DNA from: Methanobacteriota archaeon
Lineage (GTDB): Archaea; Methanobacteriota; Methanobacteria; Methanobacteriales; Methanobacteriaceae
DNA: 45,597 bases
Assembly: GCA_023436175.1 (NCBI GenBank)
Contig: JAEZKE010000088.1
Span: forward strand, 1-45,597
Direction of reading: 5' to 3'
Part shown: one piece after another, positions 34,948-43,816 of the stretch
Position numbering within the stretch: the stretch's first letter is position 1
Layout: every line of letters starts with the position of its first letter
Position numbers and translations under genes: made by a program
Notes under the pieces: generated by a model
Told to the model about the DNA's origin: nothing
Databases searched by the model: none
Seen by the model: only the letters and a program-made list of their open reading frames with translations

Positions 34948-35505
34948 TTGGCTGAAAAGAAATCACCCGCAGAAGGATGGCCTGTAATTAATGGGGATTA
35001 CGTGGTCGGTGACCCTGAAAGCCCCGTAGCAGCGACAACACTTGGATCACACAACGAACAAATTCCAGTAGATGCCGGAGCCGCCATAGCAGGCCCATGT
35101 AAAACCGAAAACTTAGGAATCGAAAAGATGGTTGCAAACCTGATATCAAACCCTAACATAAGATTCCTCATATTATGCGGATCTGAAGTTCAGGGACACA
35201 TTACAGGTCAAAGTATAGAAGCATTACACCAGAATGGTCTAGACGAGAAAAGAAAAATCGCTGGTGCAACAGGCGCAATACCTTTCATCGAAAACATTCC
35301 AGATGAAGGGCTAGAAAGGTTCCAGCAGCAAATGGAAATTGTAAGTATGATTGACGTAGAAGATGCTGGACAAATCCAGGGCAAAGTTAAAGAGTGTATT
35401 GAAAAAGATCCAGGTGCATACGAAGAAGAACCAATTGCTATAAGGCTGGACGAACTAGAAAATATTCTATCCAAAAAAGAAGAAGTTGTAGAAGCAGAAA
35501 CATGA
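34948..35505 (+). CDS. mtrA: MtrA paralogue (methyl-H4MPT:CoM methyltransferase subunit A), soluble form
   Basis: 185 aa. The sequence from SPAEGWPVINGDYVVGDP through GAAIAGPCKTENLGIEK and ILCGSEVQGHITGQS is plain MtrA, the corrinoid-binding subunit of the sodium-pumping Mtr complex. The histidine at residue 84 matches the cobalt-ligating His84 of MtrA. Full-length MtrA is about 240 aa and ends in a membrane helix; this one stops after an acidic tail (KKEEVVEAET) and has no membrane segment. TTG 34948 follows GGAGGTG. No other mtr gene is near, so it is probably a soluble corrinoid protein with a different methyl transfer partner. Confidence 0.9.
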   Translation: MAEKKSPAEGWPVINGDYVVGDPESPVAATTLGSHNEQIPVDAGAAIAGPCKTENLGIEKMVANLISNPNIRFLILCGSEVQGHITGQSIEALHQNGLDEKRKIAGATGAIPFIENIPDEGLERFQQQMEIVSMIDVEDAGQIQGKVKECIEKDPGAYEEEPIAIRLDELENILSKKEEVVEAET

Positions 35506-35526
35506 ATGGAATACATAGTATTCCAT
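35506..35526 (+). terminator. Triplet-loop hairpin at the mtrA paralogue stop
   Basis: ATGGAATAC and GTATTCCAT form a perfect 9-bp stem with loop ATA directly after the TGA, followed by a T-rich run. It has the same stem-triplet-stem design as the hairpin arrays but stands alone. Confidence 0.55.
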
Positions 35527-35561
35527 CTAATTTATTTTTAAGATTATTTAATCATCTATTT

Positions 35562-36293
35562 TTAATATAAAGGCATGTATTTCTCCAAAAAATCATCATA
35601 TTTTTTATCAAGTATTCTAAGTGTGGACATAGCTTCGGGAGAAGTGCAGCATCGCTCCTCTACTAAATTTCGGAGAGTCATATTTTTAATATTTTCCTGT
35701 ACTTCTTTAATTACAAAGTCCATGGTGTTTTTGTTGTATTTTTTAAGCTCTTCAAAATCTAAATCATAAATCTGATATTTGGTGATATCGTAGTTTGCAG
35801 TTGGAGTTTGCATGATATTTAAATAAGCATAAAAATCACATGAAAAGTCCCCAAAGAGGTCTACACCCATATAAGCAAGTAATGGAATAAAATTAATGTC
35901 TACAAATGAGAAGTAAAGTGCTGCATTTGGATTTACGGTTTCTCTTAAGTTCACAATTATATCAACAAGATCTCTAGGCTGCCTCATAAGATCTTTTGGA
36001 TTTGCTATTAAAAATGTAGTAATTCCAAGTTTGTCTAACTCTTTTGCACATTCTATCCTTAAATCTAAATATTTTCCACCATGGATAACTCCAATACCTT
36101 TTTCTTTGCTTTTTTTTGCATTTTCAATTGTTTGGTTAACAGACCATTTTGCCAGCTCTTTTGGAACGTCATATGGCATTGGTTCATCTTTTATAATTTT
36201 AAAGCCAGAATCTGGTTTAAAAATAGCTGGTGTTTTTAATTTTTCATAATTTCCAAGCCGTGCTGGACCGTCATGTCGTTTTATTTCAAGCAT
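35562..36293 (-). CDS. ArcS/TGT-like protein, N-terminal domain only
   Basis: 243 aa. The start LEIKRHDGPARLGNYEKLKTPAIF and the end LRNLVEERCCTSPEAMSTLRILDKKYDDFLEKYMPL resemble the first domain of archaeosine synthase (ArcS), a tRNA-guanine transglycosylase relative. The rest of ArcS, including its catalytic and PUA domains, is absent. It might be a split or degenerate paralogue, or a protein of separate function. ATG 36293 is taken; an upstream TTG at 36302 lacks support. The family call is by motif and is moderate. Confidence 0.6.
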   Translation of the reverse strand: MLEIKRHDGPARLGNYEKLKTPAIFKPDSGFKIIKDEPMPYDVPKELAKWSVNQTIENAKKSKEKGIGVIHGGKYLDLRIECAKELDKLGITTFLIANPKDLMRQPRDLVDIIVNLRETVNPNAALYFSFVDINFIPLLAYMGVDLFGDFSCDFYAYLNIMQTPTANYDITKYQIYDLDFEELKKYNKNTMDFVIKEVQENIKNMTLRNLVEERCCTSPEAMSTLRILDKKYDDFLEKYMPLY

Positions 36294-36388
36294 AAAAATC
36301 AATTTTCCATTTATTAAGTAAATGTATTTAAATAAAAGTTTAAAAATATTTGTATAACTAATTTAATTAACTAAGTCCAAGGATAAAA

Positions 36389-36898
36389 ATGAAAATCAAC
36401 AAATTAATTTTAGTTCCAACAGGAATCACAGCTTCTAGAATTGTATTATCCATTTTATTTTTGGGTTTATTAATAAATAACATCAAAATATTGGCAATTA
36501 GCATTTTTTTACTTGCAATCATTACAGATGCTTTTGATGGTTATTCTGCCAGAAAATTAGGAGTTGCCTCAGATTATGGGGCGTATTTTGACATAATTGC
36601 AGATTTTATTCTTGTTTTAGCTGCATTTTTAACATTTATAATTATTGGAATCTATCCCTACTGGTTACTGTTTCTCATAATTTTAGTATTCCTACAATTT
36701 GTATTGACATCCAAACTTAAGGTTCTCGTATATGATCCCGTAGGGAAATATTACGGAGCTTTCCTTTTTGCTGTAATTTTAATTACATTGATATCTCCAC
36801 CAGCTTTTTATAGCTTTTTACTGATAGTTATCATCTTATTTACCATTATATCATTAATAAGTAGATATTTGTTCTTTATTTTTCAAAAAAAATGTTAA
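36389..36898 (+). CDS. CDP-alcohol phosphatidyltransferase family protein
   Basis: 169 aa with four to five membrane helices. The family signature DGYSARKLGVASDYGAYFD followed by IIAD matches D-G-x2-A-R-x8-G-x3-D-x3-D, the metal and CDP site. It transfers a phosphate-linked head group from a CDP-activated lipid, probably in archaeal phospholipid synthesis (for example archaetidylinositol or archaetidylglycerol phosphate); the acceptor is unknown. GGATAAAA before ATG 36389 is a weak ribosome site. It stands alone. Confidence 0.9.
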   Translation: MKINKLILVPTGITASRIVLSILFLGLLINNIKILAISIFLLAIITDAFDGYSARKLGVASDYGAYFDIIADFILVLAAFLTFIIIGIYPYWLLFLIILVFLQFVLTSKLKVLVYDPVGKYYGAFLFAVILITLISPPAFYSFLLIVIILFTIISLISRYLFFIFQKKC

Positions 36899-36967
36899 AT
36901 AAAAATTAAAAATTTTAAACACATACGTGTCATCTAAAAGGTTACAGTTGGCAAAATTTCCGCAAGG

Positions 36968-36975
36968 TATATATA
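36968..36975 (+). promoter_or_regulatory. TATA box of hdrCB
   Basis: TATATATA, 78 bases before the hdrC start, predicts a transcription start near 36995-37000 and a leader of about 50 bases. Confidence 0.55.
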
Positions 36976-37045
36976 CACAGATCATCAACTTAGATATGAA
37001 AATTATAAGTTTTCACGTAGACCCGTTGCCAAGGGTGTGAAAAGA

Positions 37046-38005
37046 ATGAGAACCTTAAAGAAACTAAAAAATTTTTTAACTGGGGGAGAGGCAGAGAAAG
37101 AGGAAGATGACAAAAAATCTGAATCTGAAATGTCAGAAATCGTCGAAGAGGAAAAAAAACCAGTTGAATCAGAGACAAAACAACAAACTACTCCTGCGGT
37201 AGAAGAAGTTAAAAAAGAACCCGTTGCAGAAGAAAAACCTTCAGAAGTTGAAGTTAAAACTGAAACTGTTACTGAAGAAATACCTGCAATGGAGGAAAAA
37301 CCAGTAGTAGAAGAATCTGAACCTATTGTAGAAGCTGAAACTACTGTAGAAGAGGATGTTGAAGAACCTGCTGCTTCAAAAGAGGAAGAAGCAGAAATCA
37401 TTGAGGAAACTAAAAAAGACGAACCCAAACCCAAAGGAAGTGAAAGTATGAGTTTACTTAATAAAGAAGCAAATTTAGTACGCGCTGAAGAAGTAGAACC
37501 AGGATTTAAACAGGAAATAATGGATGCTGGTGCAGAAACTGTAGCTTTATGTTACCAGTGTGGTACTTGTACAGGATCATGTCCATCCGGAAAAAGAACC
37601 CCTTACAGGATAAGGAACATTATAAGAAAATCCCTCATGGGACTCAAAAACGAAGTTATGGAAGATGACAGTCTCTGGGAATGTGTTACATGTTACGCAT
37701 GTCAAGAAAGATGCCCAAGGGGAGTAGCAATTGTAGATGTTGTTAAAATTTTAAGAAACATGCAATCCCAGGCAGGAAAAATGGCACAGGCACACAAAAT
37801 GACTGGAGTATATGTATTAAAAACTGGACACGGTGTACCTATAAATGACGCCACAATGGCACTAAGAAAAAGAGTTGGATTAAACGAATTACCACCAACC
37901 ACACACGAATTCCCAGAAGCTTTAGAAGAAGTAAGAACAATACTCAAGAAAACCGGATTTGACAGTTTAATCGGATACAACTGGGAAACCGGAGAAATAG
38001 AATAA
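37046..38005 (+). CDS. hdrC: Heterodisulfide reductase subunit C with an acidic N-terminal extension
   Basis: 320 aa from ATG 37046. Residues from about 135 on, starting SLLNKEANLVRAEEVEPGF, are normal HdrC, with two [4Fe-4S] motifs CYQCGTCTGSCPSGKR and CVTCYACQERCPRG. HdrC passes electrons from HdrA to HdrB in the cytosolic HdrABC-MvhADG complex that reduces CoM-S-S-CoB and drives ferredoxin reduction by bifurcation. About 134 residues before it are low-complexity Glu, Lys, Pro, Val and Thr. GGTGTGA supports 37046; a second ATG at 37448 also has GGAAGTGA and would give a normal 186-aa HdrC. hdrB follows 19 bases later. Confidence 0.94.
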   Translation: MRTLKKLKNFLTGGEAEKEEDDKKSESEMSEIVEEEKKPVESETKQQTTPAVEEVKKEPVAEEKPSEVEVKTETVTEEIPAMEEKPVVEESEPIVEAETTVEEDVEEPAASKEEEAEIIEETKKDEPKPKGSESMSLLNKEANLVRAEEVEPGFKQEIMDAGAETVALCYQCGTCTGSCPSGKRTPYRIRNIIRKSLMGLKNEVMEDDSLWECVTCYACQERCPRGVAIVDVVKILRNMQSQAGKMAQAHKMTGVYVLKTGHGVPINDATMALRKRVGLNELPPTTHEFPEALEEVRTILKKTGFDSLIGYNWETGEIE

Positions 38006-38024
38006 ATTTTTTGGAGGAATTATA

Positions 38025-38941
<917 letters not shown>

Positions 38942-38951
<10 letters not shown>

Positions 38952-38962
38952 TTATTTCTCCA
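38942..38962 (+). terminator. Hairpin at the hdrB stop codon followed by T-rich sequence
   Basis: TGGAGAA (38942-38948) and TTCTCCA (38956-38962) close a seven-base loop containing the stop region; a T-rich run follows. Confidence 0.5.
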
Positions 38963-39232
38963 TTTACTTTTATTTTTGAAAGTAGTATTTTTTAGTAAGA
39001 CATTTCTGATTCTGCAAACTATATCTCATTTTAAATGGTTTATTTCTAGTATACATATAAGTTAAGCTCTTTAAGTACATCCAGTAACATTTAACACCTT
39101 AAAGGACTATTTATTCATTATTTTGTCAAAATTTTAAACTTAATATATAAACTTTTAAATATTTTGAGGCCTATATTTTAACTTGAATTTGAATTTGATT
39201 AGTTGGAAACTTAAATTATTCGAGGTGTTTTT

Positions 39233-39499
39233 TTGTTTATTGCTACACTGGTTGGAATATTTAAATTTAAAGAATTACCCCAAGAATATGGACCATATGT
39301 CAGATATAAAGCTTCTATTGAGAATAAAAACATTGATGAAAATGAAGAAATCGCTGTTTTAAACATAAGCGGTACAGAAAGCTATCATGTTTTATTCATA
39401 GATTCATATAAAAGTACAGCTGAAATAGACGAAGAACTAAAAGCAGCCGATGCAAAACTTAATTACAATACTAAAAAAATCCTGGAAGGACATTTATGA
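39233..39499 (+). CDS. DUF2120 family protein
   Basis: 88 aa from TTG 39233, preceded by GAGGTG. It is beta-rich and cytosolic, with ATLVGIFKFKELPQEYGPYVR near the start and NISGTESYHVLFIDSYKS later. The match to DUF2120, a methanogen family without known function, is from memory of the pattern and is fairly sure. The stop overlaps the next start by four bases (ATGA), so the pair is translationally coupled. Confidence 0.75.
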   Translation: MFIATLVGIFKFKELPQEYGPYVRYKASIENKNIDENEEIAVLNISGTESYHVLFIDSYKSTAEIDEELKAADAKLNYNTKKILEGHL

Positions 39500-40023
39500 C
39501 CGAGTTACCTATGGAACAAACATGGTTAGTCCTTGTTGAACTTTTAACTGACCTTAGAAAACGCAGCATCAAAATTCCAGATGAAGTACCCAAAAATGTC
39601 AGATTAGCAAAAACTACCATAAATTTTTACAAAGCAGACCCTACTAACCCGGACATGATGAACGAAATAAAAAGAATAAATGATTTTCTAAATTTAATCC
39701 AGGAAACCCTTCTTGATCTTGCTGAGAAAGTAAGTAAAGATTACAAAGATGGATGGCTTGATAAACTTATGAGGGCTTCAAGAGGGGAAACAGTAGTGAA
39801 AAAAGAGGAAAATGCACCTAAATTCGCTGTTGGAGTTCCTTCAGGATTTTCAATGGTGAGGGTTACATTCCAGGAACCTTTATCAGAAGAAAGGTTAAAT
39901 GATATTGCTGAAGAATATGGAGTTATAATAGAATTTGAAGAAGATAACGTAGTTGCCATTTATGGGGATCAGGACAACGTCAAAACAAGTTTAAAAGAAA
40001 TAGCTTCATTTTTCCAGAAATAA
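39496..40023 (+). CDS. DUF2096 family protein
   Basis: 175 aa. An N-terminal helical half (MEQTWLVLVELLTDLRKRSIKIPDEVPKN, then TTINFYKADPTNPDMMNEIKR) and a C-terminal alpha/beta half (GVPSGFSMVRVTF, then VVAIYGDQDNVKTSLKEIA). The match to DUF2096 of methanogens is by pattern. No catalytic motif is visible. Coupling to the DUF2120 gene by a four-base overlap suggests that the two proteins act together. Confidence 0.78.
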   Translation: MTELPMEQTWLVLVELLTDLRKRSIKIPDEVPKNVRLAKTTINFYKADPTNPDMMNEIKRINDFLNLIQETLLDLAEKVSKDYKDGWLDKLMRASRGETVVKKEENAPKFAVGVPSGFSMVRVTFQEPLSEERLNDIAEEYGVIIEFEEDNVVAIYGDQDNVKTSLKEIASFFQK

Positions 40024-40067
40024 AGTAAGATAATATTTAATTTTTTATATTTTAAGGGAGTTACAAC

Positions 40068-40736
40068 ATGAAAATCCTGGTTATAGGCGATATACACGGA
40101 CAATGTCATAAAATTTTTAATTATCTTCAAAAGAATACTGCAGATCTAATAATCTTAACCGGAGACATTACACATTTTGGACCTCCTAAGTTATGTGGAG
40201 ACATATTAAATGGAATATGTGCATTTAACGTTCCTACACTTACGATACCTGGTAACTGCGACCCAACAGGTGTTTACGGAGAAATTGAAAACTCCAGTGC
40301 AATTAACATACATAACAGATCCATTATTATTAAAAATATAGGTATCTGCGGATTTGGTGGGTCAAATCCAACTCCATTTAATACTCCTCTCGAATTTGAA
40401 GAGTTACAAATATATAATGAGATTAAAAAACTAATGAAACAAATTGAAAATCAAGAAATAAGAATACTTGTAACCCATGCGCCCCCTTACAATACAAAAA
40501 CTGATCTAATACCTTCTGGAGACCATGTGGGGAGTAAAAGTATTCGAAAAATAATAGAAGAGTTTCAACCCTCCATAAATTTATGTGGACATATACATGA
40601 AGCTGTAGCGATTGATAAAATAGGAAATACAATAATATTCAATCCCGGTGAAGCATCCCATGGTTTTGCAGGTATAATAGACATAAATGAAGATGATGAA
40701 GAAACAGAAATATCCCCAAAACTCATAAGTCTTTAA
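40068..40736 (+). CDS. Metallophosphoesterase
   Basis: 222 aa of the calcineurin-like fold: GDIHGQ, LTGDITHFG, PGNCDP, VTHAPPYNT and CGHIHEA give the dinuclear metal ligands. Related small proteins hydrolyse phosphodiesters or nucleotides; the substrate is unknown. AAGGGAGTTACAAC provides the ribosome site for ATG 40068. It follows the DUF2096 gene by 44 bases and could be in the same operon. Confidence 0.9.
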   Translation: MKILVIGDIHGQCHKIFNYLQKNTADLIILTGDITHFGPPKLCGDILNGICAFNVPTLTIPGNCDPTGVYGEIENSSAINIHNRSIIIKNIGICGFGGSNPTPFNTPLEFEELQIYNEIKKLMKQIENQEIRILVTHAPPYNTKTDLIPSGDHVGSKSIRKIIEEFQPSINLCGHIHEAVAIDKIGNTIIFNPGEASHGFAGIIDINEDDEETEISPKLISL

Positions 40737-40954
40737 GAAGGACTGTATTAAAAATTATAAAAAGAAATTATATTCATAACCTGAAAATAAAATAGTATAA
40801 TTATTTATGTCAATAATCTTAAGAAATAGACATGTAATTAACTTTAATGATTAACAAGATATGATCTGTAAAGAGATCAAATCATTTAATGAAATTTAAA
40901 GTATATTAACCAATTAAAGTATTCAATTAGTTGACATTTACCCTATTTGAGTTG
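40737..40954. other. AT-rich spacer before hairpin array F
   Basis: No reading frame, repeat or clear promoter can be supported. It leads into array F and the 2-phosphoglycerate kinase gene. Confidence 0.3.
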
Positions 40955-41140
40955 AGAAAATGTATAGCATGCAAAGTATTGCACGCTTTGATTTTGTAAA
41001 CATGTGAAAATTTTTAATTTTCACGGTGGCAAACCAAAGGTTTTGCCAACATTTTCTAACTTCCAAAAATCAGTCAAATCTACGATTTGATGCACAAAAA
41101 ATCGTAGATTTTTGAATACTTTGATTTTTGAGGATTTTTG
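40955..41140. repeat. Triplet-loop hairpin array F with two enclosing stems
   Basis: AGAAAATGT (40955-40963) pairs with ACATTTTCT (41049-41057) and encloses a small hairpin near 40970-40990, a perfect 9-bp hairpin at 41004-41024 (loop TTT) and GGCAAACC/GGTTTTGCC at 41028-41047. CAAAAATCA (41064-41072) pairs with TGATTTTTG (41122-41130) and encloses TCAAATC/GATTTGA (41074-41090, loop TAC) and a second hairpin of loop GTA near 41096-41112. The array ends a few bases before the ribosome site of the kinase gene. Confidence 0.88.
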
Positions 41141-41162
41141 AGAGATTTTTAAAGGTGGAAAA

Positions 41163-42086
41163 TTGAGAATGATAATGGTAGAAGGAGAAGTAAGTGGCAA
41201 AAAATATAGAGAGCCTTTTTCTAAAGGAGTTTTAGCAAGATCTTTAACTCGAGCAGAGATGGACCCAAACAAGGCATATACATTCGCATCTCAAATAGAA
41301 GCCCATTTAAGAAAAGAAGGAATAAAAGTTATAAGCTTAGATGACCTTGTAGGAATAGTCCGTGTAAAATTAAAAGATGAAGATGAAGTAGTGGCCGAGA
41401 AATACGGATTATGGAAACGAATTCGAACATGTAAAGAACCTCTCATCATATTAATAGGAGGAGCTTCAGGAGTTGGTACATCTTCAATTGCTTTTGAAGT
41501 TGCTAACAGGCTTGGAATAAGAAACATGACAAGCACCGATATCATAAGAGAAGTTATGCGTAAGATGGTATCAAAAGAACTTTTACCAACTTTATTTGAA
41601 TCCAGTTATACTGCATATAAATCTTTAAGAATTCCTCCATCCCCTGAACTGGATGAAGTAATTATCGGATTTAGGGATCATGTCGATACCGTAAGTGTGG
41701 GTGTTGAAGCTGTAATTGAAAGAGCACTGAAAGAAGGAGTAAGTATAGTCATTGAAGGCGTTCATATCGTTCCAGGATTTATAAACGAAGAACTTGTGAG
41801 TAAACACAATGTTGCCATGTTTGTTTTAACCTTGCAGGACGAAGAAGTTCATAAAGGAAGATTCTACTCAAGGTGCAGGCAGCTGTGGGCTCGAAGACCA
41901 TTAAAGAGGTATATGAACTACTTTGGAGCAATACGAAAGACACATAAATACTTTGAAAATCAGGCCCAGAAGTATGATATACCCGTTATTGAAAATATTG
42001 ACGTTACAACCACGATTGATTGTATAATAGAAACTATTACAAAAACATATGGACGTGAAGAAGATGTTAGAGAAACAAAAAGTTAA
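41163..42086 (+). CDS. 2-phosphoglycerate kinase
   Basis: 307 aa. An N-terminal ATP-cone-like regulatory domain (REPFSKGVLARSLTRAEMDP) is followed by a P-loop kinase domain with GGASGVGTSSIAFEVANRLG and IVIEGVHIVPGF. It phosphorylates 2-phosphoglycerate to 2,3-bisphosphoglycerate, precursor of cyclic 2,3-diphosphoglycerate, the main solute of Methanobacteriales. TTG 41163 has AAAGGTGG upstream; ATG at 41169 or 41175 is also possible. The CBS protein gene overlaps its end. Confidence 0.93.
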   Translation: MRMIMVEGEVSGKKYREPFSKGVLARSLTRAEMDPNKAYTFASQIEAHLRKEGIKVISLDDLVGIVRVKLKDEDEVVAEKYGLWKRIRTCKEPLIILIGGASGVGTSSIAFEVANRLGIRNMTSTDIIREVMRKMVSKELLPTLFESSYTAYKSLRIPPSPELDEVIIGFRDHVDTVSVGVEAVIERALKEGVSIVIEGVHIVPGFINEELVSKHNVAMFVLTLQDEEVHKGRFYSRCRQLWARRPLKRYMNYFGAIRKTHKYFENQAQKYDIPVIENIDVTTTIDCIIETITKTYGREEDVRETKS

Positions 42087-42465
42087 AGAAGTGATGACAG
42101 AGGACGTTATAACAGTTCCCCCTAGTGAAGACGTTGTTTTCGCTTTTGAAAAGTTAATGAAATATAAGGTAAGTTCTCTTCCTGTTGTTGATGAAGATGG
42201 AATACTTTTAGGTATCGTGACAGCAACAGATCTTGGACATAATCTGATTCTTGATAAATATGAACTTGGAACAACCGTCGACAAAGTCATGGTAAAAGAT
42301 GTAATCTGTATAGGCTCGCAAGATAACCTGAAAACTGCAGTTAAAAAAATGAATAAATATGGTGCTGGCGGTGGAATTGTAAATCAACTGATTGTAATGG
42401 ATGAGCATAAAATAAAAGGTATAATTTCAGATGGAGACATAATAAAAGCATTAAGAGCACTTTAA
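42064..42465 (+). CDS. CBS-domain pair protein
   Basis: About 133 aa with two CBS motifs: VKEVMTEDVITVPPSEDVVFAFE with SLPVVDEDGILLGIVTATDL, and VMVKDVICIGSQDNLKTA with IVMDEHKIKGIISDGDIIKAL. Such pairs bind adenine nucleotides and regulate a partner enzyme. The start overlaps the kinase by 23 bases (ATG 42064, or 42049 if longer). Coupling to the kinase suggests that it senses AMP or ATP for cyclic diphosphoglycerate synthesis; that is inference from context. Confidence 0.88.
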   Translation: MLEKQKVKEVMTEDVITVPPSEDVVFAFEKLMKYKVSSLPVVDEDGILLGIVTATDLGHNLILDKYELGTTVDKVMVKDVICIGSQDNLKTAVKKMNKYGAGGGIVNQLIVMDEHKIKGIISDGDIIKALRAL

Positions 42466-42647
42466 TTATTAAATTATGTTCAGCATACATTTATATCAAA
42501 TAGCCATCCAAAGCAGGTTATATTATTTTTAGATGAGATAACCACACAAGTCACTAAACCGTGGAAAAACTATTATTTTTCATAAAATTTTATACGAGTA
42601 TTGGGAAATTAAATGTCCAAATACCGCTAAAATTCTTTTTAAATATT

Positions 42648-43640
42648 TTATAAAAATGAAGATATAACAAAAAAAAGCGTTCCAGATATAACAGCACATA
42701 TCGGGAATGTAAGAGCCCATGAAGATACAATCTGTTTTACAACATCACTGCCCACATCTCTGGTTTTTCTTGCAAGACCAACTCCGATTACAGACCCTAC
42801 AAGTGTTTGGGTGGGAGATATAGGCATTCCCAAAAATGTAAAGATCAAAATAACGGAAGCTGCAGCTATTTGAGCTGAAACTCCCCTTGTCGGGACTAAA
42901 TTAGTTATTCTTTTCCCTACAGTACCCGTAATTCTATTTCCAGCAACTAAAATTCCTGAAACAATACCTATAGCACCTAATACTCGTATATCACTACTTG
43001 CAGCACTTCCAGCTACTGCAATCATTATACCCGTTGCAGCTGCAATATCTATAGCACCTACACCCATAGCAGCGAAACAGGAACTCACAATTTGCAAATA
43101 AGAAAAGATTTTTTCTAACCTGCCTCTTACGGCCATACTGGTTGTTTTCTCAAGAAGTGAAACTCTTAAAAGGTAATAAAATACAAATCCCACTAAAAGA
43201 CCTAAAAGTGGAGATGAAACCCAGCTTAATGCAATATTAAGCAGTGAATTCCATTGAATATTATTTATACCTGCATAAACAATTCCATATCCAAAAATAG
43301 CCCCCACCATAGAATGGCTTCCTGAAACTGGGGTCTTCCTAAAAATAGAAATACTGACCCATATTCCTGCAGATAAAGTTGCTATTACAGCCCCTATAGG
43401 TGTTATAAACGATGCTGAAACTATTCCTCCAGATATGGTTTTAATAACATTACCACTTAAAAACACGGCACCAATAAACATGAATACAGCCCCAACTATA
43501 AGGGCTTGCCTCATTTTAACAACACCACTTCCTACAGCAGTTCCCATAGAGTTCCCAATATCATTGGCCCCAATATTAGCTGCCAAATAGATACCTGCAG
43601 CAACACCAAGTATAATGAGATAGTCTAAGATTTTATTCAC
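42648..43640 (-). CDS. Inorganic phosphate transporter, Pit family (copy 1)
   Basis: 330 aa with about ten membrane helices. The duplicated Pit motifs are visible: NIGANDIGNSMGTAVGSG near the N-terminus, and TRGVSAQIAAASVILIFTF with PISPTQTLVGSVIGVG in the second half. Pit carriers take up phosphate with protons or sodium. Very similar to the upstream copy at 43817-44815, from which it is separated by 176 bases. GTG 43640 is the start, aligned with that of the other copy. No PhoU-like gene is adjacent. Confidence 0.92.
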   Translation of the reverse strand: MNKILDYLIILGVAAGIYLAANIGANDIGNSMGTAVGSGVVKMRQALIVGAVFMFIGAVFLSGNVIKTISGGIVSASFITPIGAVIATLSAGIWVSISIFRKTPVSGSHSMVGAIFGYGIVYAGINNIQWNSLLNIALSWVSSPLLGLLVGFVFYYLLRVSLLEKTTSMAVRGRLEKIFSYLQIVSSCFAAMGVGAIDIAAATGIMIAVAGSAASSDIRVLGAIGIVSGILVAGNRITGTVGKRITNLVPTRGVSAQIAAASVILIFTFLGMPISPTQTLVGSVIGVGLARKTRDVGSDVVKQIVSSWALTFPICAVISGTLFFVISSFL

Positions 43641-43816
43641 TTTCCCGTGTAAGTTTTAGCATAATACTTATTTGTCAGTCAAAGAATTTATAACATTCTC
43701 TAATTTATTAAATAACAGGTTAACCTTACAAAATTGAAGCTATTCTTCATAGATTTCTTTAATAAATAAGCAGCAAATAAATCAGCGATATATAATATAC
43801 TTTACTAAATTTCTCT

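Noticed and set aside
37003..37434. 143-aa Ser-rich frame opposite the hdrC extension
   Set aside because: It is the reverse of a Glu/Lys-rich coding sequence and has no ribosome site; the plus strand is favoured.
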